Below are positions 1-6,610 of a stretch of DNA of 14,068 nucleotides, in pieces. Below the pieces are notes generated by a model, which did not search any database, was not told the DNA's origin, and saw only the letters and a list, made by a program, of their open reading frames with translations. Each line of letters opens with the position of its first letter. Position 1 is the first letter of the stretch. The position numbers were made by a program, and so were the translations under genes. Location: contig JAEZDV010000345.1 of NCBI GenBank assembly GCA_023417985.1, positions 1 through 14,068 of the forward strand. The letters are read 5' to 3'. The DNA comes from Actinomycetes bacterium (GTDB taxonomy: Bacteria > Actinomycetota > Actinomycetes > Mycobacteriales > Mycobacteriaceae).

Positions 1-143
1 TCGGCGAACAAGCCGGGCGCCGACGCATCGTCGCCACCCCGCTCGACCGCGAACCGCGCCCACCCGTCGAGGGCGGCAAGAGCCTTCGGGGTATCGAGGT
101 CGTCGGCGCGGTGCTGGCGCAGTCGCGCGATCGTGTCGGCGGC
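1..143 (-). pseudogene. mshC: mshC 3'-part fragment, minus strand, runs off window start
   Basis: Read on the minus strand, this stretch encodes the same C-terminal MshC segment as the plus-strand copy next to it, with landmarks DDLDTPKALAALDGWARF and ERGGDDASAPG. MshC is the cysteine ligase of mycothiol synthesis and belongs to the class I cysteinyl-tRNA synthetase fold. The fragment enters near base 143 and leaves at base 1, so its end lies outside the window. Compared with the plus copy it differs at 15 of 143 bases. Twelve codon changes are silent and two alter the residue (A/D and R/L), so both copies look shaped by purifying selection. It has no start here and is probably not a working gene as shown. 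It could be one end of an intact gene beyond the edge only if the junction is an assembly artefact. Confidence 0.6.
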
Positions 144-308
144 GGCATTGGGATCGGCGCAATCGGCCGACGACACCATCGCGCGGCTGCGTCAGCACCT
201 CGCCGACGATCTCGATACTCCGAAGGCTCTCGCAGCCCTCGACGGGTGGGCGCGCTTCGCGGTCGAGCGGGGTGGCGACGATGCGTCCGCGCCGGGACTT
301 TTCGCCGA
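1..308. repeat. Imperfect inverted repeat of mshC 3' sequence
   Basis: Bases 1-143 reverse-complemented align without gaps to 166-308, with 15 mismatches over 143 bases (about 90 percent identity). The spacer is 22 bases (144-165). Mismatches fall almost entirely on third codon positions. The left arm runs off the window, so the true repeat may be longer. Confidence 0.85.
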
Positions 309-345
309 CGCAGTCGATGCGCTTCTCGGTGTGCCGCTGCGGTAG
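145..345 (+). pseudogene. mshC: mshC C-terminal fragment (5'-truncated)
   Basis: The frame ends at a TAG at 343-345 and encodes ADDTIARLRQHLADDLDTPK followed by ALAALDGWARFAVERGG and a tail ending ALLGVPLR. This is the C-terminal helical end of MshC, which joins cysteine to glucosaminyl-inositol in mycothiol synthesis. The catalytic HIGH and KMSKS regions are absent. Upstream of about base 145 the frame stays open to base 1, but that part only reads through the reverse strand of the inverted copy and is not MshC. The fragment covers about 65 of the roughly 410 residues usual for MshC. Either this is a real truncation produced by an inversion or duplication, or the sequence is misjoined here. 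The family call is firm; the state of the gene is not. Confidence 0.7.
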
Positions 346-374
346 GACAGTCCGCCTGATCCGCTGAAGAACAG

Positions 375-380
375 CACACT
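375..380 (+). promoter_or_regulatory. Weak -10 box, possible leaderless start
   Basis: CACACT ends 7 bases before the ATG at 388. It keeps only the second A and last T of TANNNT, so this is the weakest of the leaderless-type promoters in the window. No good Shine-Dalgarno sequence is visible. Confidence 0.25.
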
Positions 381-387
381 GGATCCC

Positions 388-909
388 ATGAAGTTGCTGC
401 TGCTCGCCGACACCCACGTTCCCGCGCGTGCGCGCCGCCTCCCCGAGGTTGTGTGGGACGAGGTCGACCGCGCAGACGTCCTCGTCCACGCGGGCGACTG
501 GATCGACATCGGGTTGCTCGACTCGCTCGAAAAACGCGCACGACGGCTCGTCGCATGCTGGGGCAACAACGACGGACCTGCGCTGCGCGAAAGACTGCCG
601 GAGGTCGCGCGGGTGACGCTCGACGGTGTACGTCTCGCGGTGGTGCACGAGACCGGCGCCTCGGCGGGCCGGGAGCAGCGCATGGCGGCGACGTATCCTG
701 ACACCGACGTGCTGGTCTTCGGGCATTCCCATATCCCATGGGACACAGCCGCTCCCAGCGGTCTTCGCCTACTCAATCCCGGCTCGCCGACGGATCGGCG
801 CAGGCAACCTCAGTGCACCTACATGACCGCGACGATCGAGGGCGGCGCCCTGGGTGACGTCGAATTGCACCGTCTTCCGGTGAAACCGCGCGGACCGGCG
901 GGGCGCTGA
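388..909 (+). CDS. YfcE/MJ0936-type metallophosphoesterase
   Basis: A 173-residue calcineurin-like phosphoesterase of the compact YfcE/MJ0936 group, cytoplasmic and without a signal peptide. All metal-site motifs are visible: D8 and H10 in ADTHVP, GD at 36-37, GNND at 59-62, H87 in VVHE and GHSH at 112-115, followed by NPGS at 130-133. Relatives hydrolyse phosphodiester or phosphomonoester substrates with Mn or similar metals, but the natural substrate cannot be read from sequence. Length fits the family. The start ATG puts the first metal motif at the usual distance from the N-terminus. Its stop meets the stop of the convergent TetR gene with no gap: the two TGA codons form TGATCA at 907-912. 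It follows the mshC fragment by 42 bases. Family assignment is secure. Confidence 0.9.
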   Translation: MKLLLLADTHVPARARRLPEVVWDEVDRADVLVHAGDWIDIGLLDSLEKRARRLVACWGNNDGPALRERLPEVARVTLDGVRLAVVHETGASAGREQRMAATYPDTDVLVFGHSHIPWDTAAPSGLRLLNPGSPTDRRRQPQCTYMTATIEGGALGDVELHRLPVKPRGPAGR

Positions 910-1452
910 TCAGGCGCGACCCTCGGTCATGCGCCGCACCACTTCGAGAAGTTCGTCCACGTCCTCGCTCGGCGTCTCGCTCGTCTCGCCCGACATCGCG
1001 GCGTTGTAGTAGAGGCCGTCACCGATCAGCATCACCGCGCGCGCGACGGCGGGGTCTGCGAGCGCCTCGATCAGCACATCGAGCCAGCCCTGCCGGATTC
1101 GATGCAGCGCCTCACGTGCCCGTTCGTTCGCGCCTTGGCTCAATCGGGTGGTGGCGATGATCGCTCGGTCGATAGGTGTGCCGGCGTAGACCGAGGTGTG
1201 GATGTAGTACGCGGCGGGACCTTCCGGGGCCGTGCGCATGAGTGCCGCATCCTCGGCAGCGAGGTGTTCGACGTACTCGCAGAGGCCCTCGACGAGCGCG
1301 GCTTTCGACGGAAAGTGATAGAGGAGCCCGCCTTTGGATACTCCGGCGGCCGTGGCGACGGCGTCGAGGGTGGCGGCTCGTTCGCCCTGCTCGAGCAGGA
1401 TCGTCACGTAAGCGTCCACGAGTTTGGTGCGGGCGGCAGGTGGGGGTGGCAC
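910..1452 (-). CDS. TetR/AcrR-family transcriptional repressor
   Basis: A 180-residue regulator with an N-terminal TetR DNA-binding domain. The helix-turn-helix is at residues 28-50, including ATLDAVATAAGVSKGGLLYH and FPSK, and the recognition helix is at SKGGLLYHF. The rest is a variable helical ligand-binding and dimer domain. The start is a GTG at 1450-1452; no earlier start is possible without entering the operator. TetR repressors usually control a neighbouring exporter and release DNA when they bind a small molecule. Here the divergent neighbour is a 14-TM MFS pump, and a perfect inverted repeat lies between them, so it probably represses both itself and the pump. The inducer is unknown. 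Family call is secure; target is inferred from context. Confidence 0.9.
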   Translation of the reverse strand: MPPPPAARTKLVDAYVTILLEQGERAATLDAVATAAGVSKGGLLYHFPSKAALVEGLCEYVEHLAAEDAALMRTAPEGPAAYYIHTSVYAGTPIDRAIIATTRLSQGANERAREALHRIRQGWLDVLIEALADPAVARAVMLIGDGLYYNAAMSGETSETPSEDVDELLEVVRRMTEGRA

Positions 1453-1468
1453 CCGCCGATCGTACGAC

Positions 1469-1506
1469 GTTCGTTACTGTACCGTCCAGCTTGTACAGTA
1501 ACGAAC
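1469..1506. promoter_or_regulatory. Divergent promoter and probable TetR operator
   Basis: GTTCGTTACTGTAC (1469-1482) is repeated as its exact reverse complement at 1493-1506, with a 10-base spacer. Because of the symmetry each strand carries TTCGTT, 18 bases, then TACAGT, which can serve as overlapping -35 and -10 elements for the two divergent genes. A repressor bound here would block both. The size would fit a TetR dimer or two dimers. Confidence 0.75.
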
Positions 1507-1539
1507 TGTTCCGACGATGACACCGAAAGCTCAGTATTC

Positions 1540-3102
1540 ATGGCGACCGCTTCCGTTTCCCCGCACGACAACCCGCCGATTGCGAAGGCCGGTCCTCGTG
1601 AATGGGCCGCGCTCGCAGTGCTCATGCTCCCGGTGTTGCTGGTCTCCGTGGACAACACCGTTCTCGCCTTCGCGCTTCCCGCGATCTCGTCGGCCCTGCA
1701 ACCCACCGGCGCGCAGCAGTTGTGGATCATCGATGCCTATCCGTTGGTCCTTGCCGGTCTGCTCGTCGCGATGGGCAGCCTCGGTGACCGGATCGGGCGT
1801 CGACGTCTGCTCCTGATCGGCGCGACAGGATTCGCGGCAGTCTCCGTTGCGGCCGCCTACGCACCGTCCGCCGAACTGCTGATCGCCGCCCGCGGTGCAC
1901 TCGGCTTCTTCGGAGCGATGCTCATGCCGTCCACACTGTCGTTGTTGCGCAACATCTTCCTCGACGGCGACCAGCGACGGTTCGCGATCGCGATCTGGGC
2001 GTCGTGCTTCGCCGCCGGCGCCGCACTCGGTCCGATCGTGGGCGGGTTCCTGCTCGAGCACGCGTGGTGGGGCTCGGTGTTCCTGCTCGCCGTGCCCGTC
2101 CTGCTCCCGCTGCTCGTGCTCGCACCCGTGTTCGTACCCGAGTCGAAGGACCCGAATCCGGGCCGGGTCGATGTTGTGAGCATCGCGCTGTCCATGCTCG
2201 CGCTCGCACCGCTGGTATATGCGATCAAACGATTGGGAGGCGACGGCCCTGGTCTCACCGCGCTCGTCCCCGCGGGTGTGGGAGTCGTCGCGTTGGTGCT
2301 CTTCGTCCGGCGGCAGTTGGGCCGACCCGACCCGATGCTCGACGTACGGCTGTTCCGGGTCTCGGCGTTCTCAGGCGCCGTGATCGTCAACCTGCTGTCG
2401 GTGTTCTCGCTGGTCGGATTCCTGTTCTTCGTGTCGCAGCACCTCCAGCTCGTCATCGGGAAGAGTCCGATGCAAGCCGGCATCGCTCTTGTTCCCGGGC
2501 TCGCCGTCATGGTCGTCGCCGGAATGTCCGTAGTGCTGCTGGTGCGGTGGATTCGGCCGGCATCGATCATCGTCGCGGCGCTTCTGCTGTCGGCGATGGG
2601 CTACGGACTCGTGCTGATGCTGGCCTCGCCGTCCGCGGTGACGCCGATCATCGTCGCCTTCGCGGTACTCGGCGCGGGCATCGGTGCGGCGGAAACACTG
2701 TCCAACGATCTGATCGTTTCGAGTGTCCCCGCATCCAAAGCCGGTGCAGCCTCGGCGGTCTCGGAGACCGCCTACGAGATGGGCGCGGTACTCGGCACCG
2801 CGGTACTCGGCTCGATTCTCACCGCGTCGTATGCGTCCCACCTCGTCGTTCCGGCGGAAATCGATGCGGCGCAGGCGACAGCCGCGCAGCAGACTCTCGG
2901 CGGCGCGCATGCGGTGGCCGAGACGCTGCCTCCGGCGCAGGCGGAAGCGCTGCTGGCCGCCGCCGGATCCGCGTTCGACAGCGGCGTGGCGATCACGTCG
3001 GCGATCGGTGCCACGCTCATGGTCGTGTCTGCGGTCATCGCCTGGCGGATGCTCCGTCCCCGGCAGGAACAGGCTCTCGGTAAGCCCGCCGACCTCGTCT
3101 GA
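1540..3102 (+). CDS. DHA2-family MFS drug exporter (LfrA/SmvA-like)
   Basis: A 520-residue inner-membrane proton-driven exporter of the 14-TM DHA2 group, which includes QacA, SmvA and mycobacterial LfrA. Visible motifs are motif D1 around VSVDNTVLAFALPAI (35-49), motif A GSLGDRIGRRRLLL (79-92) and the antiporter motif C GAALGPIVGGFL (160-171). The remainder is a run of hydrophobic helices to about residue 510 and a short basic tail. The reading frame stays open far upstream, but ATG 1540 gives the usual short cytoplasmic N-terminus and lies just downstream of the operator; earlier codons read through the operator and the TetR gene. Known relatives export cationic dyes, biocides and fluoroquinolones, so multidrug resistance is plausible, though the substrate is not shown. 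Probably repressed by the divergent TetR protein. Confidence 0.9.
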   Translation: MATASVSPHDNPPIAKAGPREWAALAVLMLPVLLVSVDNTVLAFALPAISSALQPTGAQQLWIIDAYPLVLAGLLVAMGSLGDRIGRRRLLLIGATGFAAVSVAAAYAPSAELLIAARGALGFFGAMLMPSTLSLLRNIFLDGDQRRFAIAIWASCFAAGAALGPIVGGFLLEHAWWGSVFLLAVPVLLPLLVLAPVFVPESKDPNPGRVDVVSIALSMLALAPLVYAIKRLGGDGPGLTALVPAGVGVVALVLFVRRQLGRPDPMLDVRLFRVSAFSGAVIVNLLSVFSLVGFLFFVSQHLQLVIGKSPMQAGIALVPGLAVMVVAGMSVVLLVRWIRPASIIVAALLLSAMGYGLVLMLASPSAVTPIIVAFAVLGAGIGAAETLSNDLIVSSVPASKAGAASAVSETAYEMGAVLGTAVLGSILTASYASHLVVPAEIDAAQATAAQQTLGGAHAVAETLPPAQAEALLAAAGSAFDSGVAITSAIGATLMVVSAVIAWRMLRPRQEQALGKPADLV

Positions 3103-3119
3103 GGCACGGTCCACCGTTC

Positions 3120-3148
3120 TTACATATTACGCGGAGTTACGTTAATCT
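3120..3148 (+). promoter_or_regulatory. Promoter for the small ORF and hydrolase
   Basis: TTACAT (3120-3125), a 17-base spacer and TAATCT (3143-3148) resemble a sigma-70-type promoter. The -10 box ends 6 bases before ATG 3155, so transcription would begin at or next to that ATG. Confidence 0.5.
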
Positions 3149-3154
3149 GGCCCG

Positions 3155-3229
3155 ATGCGTACCCTCAGCGCTCTCGGCAGTGCCACGGTGTCCCGCCGCT
3201 CCGTGGCTCGCACTCAGGCGACGGCATGA
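3155..3229 (+). CDS. Leaderless 24-residue small ORF coupled to hydrolase
   Basis: ATG 3155 opens a 24-codon frame: MRTLSALGSATVSRRSVART followed by QATA. Its TGA (3227-3229) overlaps the hydrolase ATG (3226-3228) as ATGA. A TAATCT -10 box lies 6 bases upstream, the arrangement of leaderless mRNAs in Actinobacteria. The hydrolase itself has only a weak ribosome-binding site (CAGG about 8 bases upstream), so its translation may depend on ribosomes finishing this ORF. The peptide has no membrane helix, no cysteine and no run of one amino acid typical of an attenuator. I know of no family for it. It may be a pure translational leader rather than a functional peptide. An alternative is that it is not translated and the hydrolase has its own weak start. 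Confidence 0.45.
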   Translation: MRTLSALGSATVSRRSVARTQATA

Positions 3230-4116
3230 CCACCCGCACCGTCACCAACGGCCCGGTGCGCCTCCATGTCGTCGAGGAGGGCAACCCGGACGGGCCGACC
3301 CTCGTCCTCGTCCACGGCTGGCCCGACACGCACGCACTGTGGGATCGGGTGACACCCCTGCTCTCCGACACCTTTCGGATCGTGCGGTTCGACAATCGGG
3401 GGGCAGGAAAGTCCACCGTCCCTCGCGCGGTCCCGGATTACCGGCTCGAGTACCTTGCGGCCGATCTGTTCGCAGTGATCGACGCGGTGAGCCCGGCGGA
3501 CCCGGTGCATCTTCTCGGTCACGACTGGGGCGCGGTTCTGTGCTGGGAAGCAGTATGTGAGGCGGGCGCTCGAGGGCGGATAGCGTCGTACACCTCGGTC
3601 TCGGGCCCGAACCTCGACCATCTCGGGCTGTGGATGCGGCGGCGGGTACGGGAGTTCCGCCTGCTCGGTCCGTGCGAGCAGGCACTCGCCTCGGCCTACA
3701 CTTTGCTGCTCCAGATCCCCGGATTGCCGGTACCGGTACTGCGAAGGTGGTTGTCCCGGCACTGGCCTGCCTTCGTCGGGGTGTTCGACCGTACGGACCC
3801 GGCGCTCATCGGACCGGTCGCGCCGAGTCTGGGGGACGACATGGTGCACGGCCTGAAGCTGTACCGCGCCAATCTGCGCAGGCGCCTTGCCGATCCGCGC
3901 CGACGGCGGACGGATGTTCCCGTCCAGCTCGTTCAGAATCTGCGGGACCGCGCAGTGCGGCCGGTCAGCTACGAAGACACCTCGAGATGGGTGACCGACC
4001 TGCGCGTCGAACCGCTCGACGCGGGCCACTGGTCGCCTCGTTCGCATCCGGCCGAACTCGCCGACGCGACAGCCCGTTTCGTCCGAGATCTCGCGGCCCG
4101 GTCACGTACGGCGTAG
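3226..4116 (+). CDS. EphD-like alpha/beta hydrolase (stand-alone)
   Basis: A 296-residue alpha/beta-hydrolase closely resembling the N-terminal half of mycobacterial EphD. Visible landmarks are HGWPD at 30-34 (oxyanion region), RFDNRGAGKS (54-63), GHDWG at 98-102 with D100 as nucleophile, a cap domain from about 130 to 225, and H268 in AGHWSP as the catalytic base. An Asp nucleophile is typical of epoxide hydrolases and dehalogenases rather than esterases. EphD in mycobacteria carries a C-terminal short-chain dehydrogenase domain and acts on epoxy-mycolic acids; here that half is absent and the protein ends after the hydrolase fold. The start overlaps the stop of a small upstream ORF. Substrate is unknown, with a lipid epoxide as an inference. 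Family call is strong. Confidence 0.88.
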   Translation: MTTRTVTNGPVRLHVVEEGNPDGPTLVLVHGWPDTHALWDRVTPLLSDTFRIVRFDNRGAGKSTVPRAVPDYRLEYLAADLFAVIDAVSPADPVHLLGHDWGAVLCWEAVCEAGARGRIASYTSVSGPNLDHLGLWMRRRVREFRLLGPCEQALASAYTLLLQIPGLPVPVLRRWLSRHWPAFVGVFDRTDPALIGPVAPSLGDDMVHGLKLYRANLRRRLADPRRRRTDVPVQLVQNLRDRAVRPVSYEDTSRWVTDLRVEPLDAGHWSPRSHPAELADATARFVRDLAARSRTA

Positions 4117-4152
4117 GTATCTCCGCAGGCACAACGCACACGAGTCGAGCCC

Positions 4153-4197
4153 GACCGAGCCGGATCCTGACGAGTTCGGCGAACCGTGGCTCCGGTC
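4153..4197. terminator. Imperfect hairpin between convergent genes
   Basis: GACCGAGCC (4153-4161) pairs with GGCTCCGGTC (4188-4197) with one bulge, and the loop holds a small GTTC/GAAC hairpin. It lies in the 100-base gap between the hydrolase and the convergent small gene. There is no T-tract, so it is only a weak terminator candidate. Confidence 0.25.
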
Positions 4198-4216
4198 CCG
4201 CCTGCCGGATGCCGCG

Positions 4217-4564
4217 TCAGCCCTCGACCTCGCTCAGTTCCGTCCCGGCGGGAAACGGCAGGACGAATACCTCCCCGACATCGCCGATCGCGTCGGAGAC
4301 CGCGGTTGTGACGACGACACGATCGTCGTACAGCTGACGGATCCGCACCCTGTGACCGCGATAATCGAAGCGGCGCAAGAGGAATCGCAACCCTCGGTTC
4401 TCGAGGACTTCCTCGGCGGAGGGCCAGTCCGGGACCGCGTCGAGGGGGCGTCCCAGCCGATCGACGGGGACGAGGTCGGGCGCGCAGGACTCCGCGTCGA
4501 TCCAGCCGACAACTTCGCCGTCCTCACGGCGATGCGGAATCCAATGACCGGGAATGTTGCTCAC
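4217..4564 (-). CDS. Conserved-looking small protein of unknown function
   Basis: A 115-residue protein that I do not recognise. It is soluble, has no signal peptide or membrane helix, and is rich in acidic residues and tryptophan near the N-terminus (GHWIPHRREDGEVVGWIDAE). A second half alternates beta-like strands (GLRFLLRRFDYRGHRVRIRQ, then DDRVVVTTAVSD, then EVFVLPFP), suggesting a small beta-rich fold. The start chosen is GTG at 4562-4564. The frame is open 22 codons further up to an ATG at 4630, but those codons run through a strong hairpin, and a TAGGGT box sits 7 bases before the GTG. The same bases, AGGGTGA, could instead act as a Shine-Dalgarno site. It converges with the EphD-like gene. 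No role is proposed. Confidence 0.65.
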   Translation of the reverse strand: MSNIPGHWIPHRREDGEVVGWIDAESCAPDLVPVDRLGRPLDAVPDWPSAEEVLENRGLRFLLRRFDYRGHRVRIRQLYDDRVVVTTAVSDAIGDVGEVFVLPFPAGTELSEVEG

Positions 4565-4571
4565 CGGCGTC

Positions 4572-4577
4572 ACCCTA
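4572..4577 (-). promoter_or_regulatory. -10 box TAGGGT or overlapping ribosome site
   Basis: On the minus strand TAGGGT ends 7 bases before the GTG start, as in leaderless promoters. The overlapping AGGGTGA also resembles a Shine-Dalgarno sequence, so the two readings cannot be separated from sequence alone. Confidence 0.4.
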
Positions 4578-4581
4578 GACG

Positions 4582-4612
4582 GAACCGGGGTTGGCTGTCC
4601 CGGTTCATTTTT
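4582..4612 (+). terminator. Intrinsic terminator-like hairpin, plus orientation
   Basis: GAACCGGG (4582-4589) and CCCGGTTC (4599-4606) form a perfect 8-bp stem with a 9-base loop, followed by ATTTTT. The T-tract is on the plus strand, although both flanking genes are on the minus strand. It may stop plus-strand read-through from the hydrolase gene, which would otherwise run antisense into the reductase gene. Confidence 0.6.
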
Positions 4613-4689
4613 CGGCCGGAGGCGTGTCACGGGCTAGTGCGGCGGGCGGCTCTTCCGCAGTACGGGGACAGGTCACGACACCGTCGGTG

Positions 4690-5541
4690 CTAACGGCCCG
4701 GTGAGCGCCGCAGCAGGTCGACGAGACTCAGCGGCGCAACACCGGTGAGTTGCTCGACCGTGTCGGTCACCTGCGCGAGCTCACCCGCGGCGATTGCGGT
4801 GTACGTCGACACCCATGCGTCGAGTTGCCAATCCGGTGCGTCGTATCTGCGCCGAGAGGCGTACGCCTGCTCGACAGTCTCTTCCTCGTACGTGGTGGCC
4901 CGTCCGGTGACCTCGGTGATCGTCTGCGCGGCCTCCCGGAGAGTCATCGCTTCCGGACCGGTGAGGTCGTAGGTTCGGCCCGCGTGGGCGTCGACGTTCG
5001 AGCACACGGCAGCGGCGCTGCGTGCGACGTCTGCGCGCGCCACCGCGCCGACTCGGCCGTCGTCGGCCGGGCCGCGAATCACTCCGTCCTCGTCCGCGAG
5101 TGCGGGCAGAAAGTCGAGGTAGAACGAGTCGCGCAGAAACGTCCAGGCCATGCCGGATGCCCGTAGGTGCCGCTCGGTGGCCCAGTGGTCGCGGGCGAGG
5201 GTGAAGGTCGCATCCGGAGCCGCCCCGAGAAACGACGTATAGACGACGTGGCGCACCCCGGCCGCAGCCGCGGCATCGACGAAGGTGCGGTGCTGGGCGA
5301 GTCGCTCTGCGCTCTCGGCTGCCGAAACCATGAAGAGGGTGTCCGCGCCGCTCAATGCGGCGGTGGACGCGTCGAGGTCGCCGTAGGAGGCCTGCACGAC
5401 GTCGCCGGCATCGGTCGGTGCACGAGCAGGGTCGCGCACCACCAGCCGAATGCGGGCACCGTCCCGTGTGAGAAGGTCCGCGACCGCACGCCCGACGTTG
5501 CCGGTCGCGCCGGTGACCGCTATCAGGGGAGCGCTGTCCAT
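4690..5541 (-). CDS. NmrA-family NAD(P)-binding reductase-like protein
   Basis: A 283-residue atypical short-chain dehydrogenase of the NmrA/QorB (YtfG) type. The Rossmann nucleotide loop is VTGATGNVG at 9-17, with R36 after strand two (RLVVRD), the domain motif DTLFMVSA at 67-74, HVVYTSFLGA at 98-107 and the C-terminal substrate region including GAVARADVARSAAAV (165-179) and YDLTGPEAMTL (191-201). Relatives are NAD(P)H:quinone reductases or redox sensors; the exact substrate is unclear. The start ATG at 5539-5541 has a good ribosome site (GGGAGGG about 7 bases upstream) and places the glycine motif at the usual position. The frame continues 30 codons further up, but that extension is proline- and arginine-rich and unlike the family. 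It is divergent from the VIT transporter gene, 175 bases apart. Confidence 0.85.
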   Translation of the reverse strand: MDSAPLIAVTGATGNVGRAVADLLTRDGARIRLVVRDPARAPTDAGDVVQASYGDLDASTAALSGADTLFMVSAAESAERLAQHRTFVDAAAAAGVRHVVYTSFLGAAPDATFTLARDHWATERHLRASGMAWTFLRDSFYLDFLPALADEDGVIRGPADDGRVGAVARADVARSAAAVCSNVDAHAGRTYDLTGPEAMTLREAAQTITEVTGRATTYEEETVEQAYASRRRYDAPDWQLDAWVSTYTAIAAGELAQVTDTVEQLTGVAPLSLVDLLRRSPGR

Positions 5542-5704
5542 CGTGTGGCCCTCCCATCGGCGGGGCGTAGCCGGACCGTGGCCGCACCGAAAGCCGGCGG
5601 CCGCCGGTCTGCATATGTCTCCTCCGCACAACCGTCACACAATGCCGGTGGGAAGGAGCGTGGTTCCGAAGCGCCAATATCCGATGGTGCCGAGGGGACG
5701 GTGC

Positions 5705-5710
5705 TAGCTT
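5705..5710 (+). promoter_or_regulatory. -10 box TAGCTT, leaderless-type
   Basis: TAGCTT ends 6 bases before the transporter ATG (5717), so the transcript probably begins at the start codon. No Shine-Dalgarno sequence is present. A -35 element is not obvious. Confidence 0.55.
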
Positions 5711-5716
5711 GACGCC

Positions 5717-6460
5717 ATGTCGATGCCGGAACCACGGTCGCAGGGCGCCGAGCCCGGAGGCCACACAGGAGCCGAACCACACGGTGGTTCGCTGGCGGGC
5801 AAGCTCAACTGGCTGCGCGCCGGCGTGCTCGGCGCAAACGACGGCATCGTCTCGACCGCGGGCCTGGTGGTGGGTGTCGCAGCCGCTACGGCGACGGAAC
5901 AGGCGATTCTCACTGCCGGGGTCGCCGGTCTCGCGGCCGGTGCCGTCTCGATGGCCCTCGGCGAGTACGTGTCGGTGAGCACTCAGCGCGACACCGAACA
6001 GGCCGCGCTGTCTGCGGAACGACGCGAGCTCGACACGATGCCGGACGCCGAACTGTCCGAGCTCGAGGACTTACTCGCGAGCTGGGGATTGTCGGAGAGC
6101 ACAGCCCGGACTGCGGCGGAGGAAATGACAGCCCGGGACCCGCTCGCCGCGCATGCGCAGGTCGAACTGCGGATCGACCCCAAGGATCTGGCCAACCCCT
6201 GGCTCGCGGCCCTGTCCTCGGCGGTGTCGTTCACGCTGGGGGCTCTGGTGCCGCTGCTCGTGATCATTCTGGCTCCGGACGGGATACGGATTCCGGTGAC
6301 GTTCGGGTCCGTGCTCGTCGCGCTGGCAATCACGGGGTCGATCAGCGCGTGGCTCGGGGGAGCCCGACGTGGCCGGGCTGTCGTGCGTGTCGTGCTGGGA
6401 GGTGCCCTGGCGATGGTGGTGACGTACGGGATCGGGCAGATCTTCGACGTAGCCGTCTAG
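5717..6460 (+). CDS. VIT1/CCC1-family iron or manganese transporter
   Basis: A 247-residue membrane protein of the vacuolar iron transporter family, which moves Fe(II) or Mn(II) out of the cytoplasm. The family signature is clear: NWLRAGVLGANDGIVSTAGL (31-50) in TM1 and GAVSMALGEYVSVSTQRDTE (75-94) in TM2. D42, M79 and E83 match the positions that line the ion path in plant VIT1. A charged cytosolic segment (about 90-155), rich in Glu and with M137, corresponds to the metal-binding hairpin. Three further helices follow (about 163-185, 192-214 and 222-244), giving the usual five. The first 28 residues are a glycine-, proline- and histidine-containing tail. It is probably protective against excess metal. 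No clear IdeR-type iron box was found in front of it. Confidence 0.9.
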   Translation: MSMPEPRSQGAEPGGHTGAEPHGGSLAGKLNWLRAGVLGANDGIVSTAGLVVGVAAATATEQAILTAGVAGLAAGAVSMALGEYVSVSTQRDTEQAALSAERRELDTMPDAELSELEDLLASWGLSESTARTAAEEMTARDPLAAHAQVELRIDPKDLANPWLAALSSAVSFTLGALVPLLVIILAPDGIRIPVTFGSVLVALAITGSISAWLGGARRGRAVVRVVLGGALAMVVTYGIGQIFDVAV

Positions 6461-6542
6461 CTCCAGTGATCGGATCCGCGCGCGACAGGGCACATCGGAG
6501 GTTGCACGGAAGGCTCTGGGCCGGCTCGGCCACGAGGCGCCG

Positions 6543-6584
6543 GGGGAGTGACGTGCGGTGGAGCGTCCGTGGACGTCACTCCCC
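6543..6584. terminator. Perfect 12-bp inverted repeat between convergent genes
   Basis: GGGGAGTGACGT (6543-6554) is matched exactly by ACGTCACTCCCC (6573-6584) with an 18-base loop. It lies between the stops of the VIT and GH19 genes and would fold from either strand. There is no T-tract, as in many actinobacterial terminators. Confidence 0.6.
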
Positions 6585-6610
6585 GCGGCACGACCGTGCG
6601 CTGCCTGCAG

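Noticed and set aside
1102..1539. The MFS reading frame is open about 146 codons upstream of the chosen start.
   Set aside because: Those codons are the reverse strand of the TetR gene and the operator palindrome; the MFS family N-terminus fits ATG 1540.
4781..5782. A 333-codon minus-strand frame overlapping the NmrA-like gene.
   Set aside because: It is a frame shadow with an Arg-rich, domain-free translation. Only its internal strong ribosome site was kept, as an observation.
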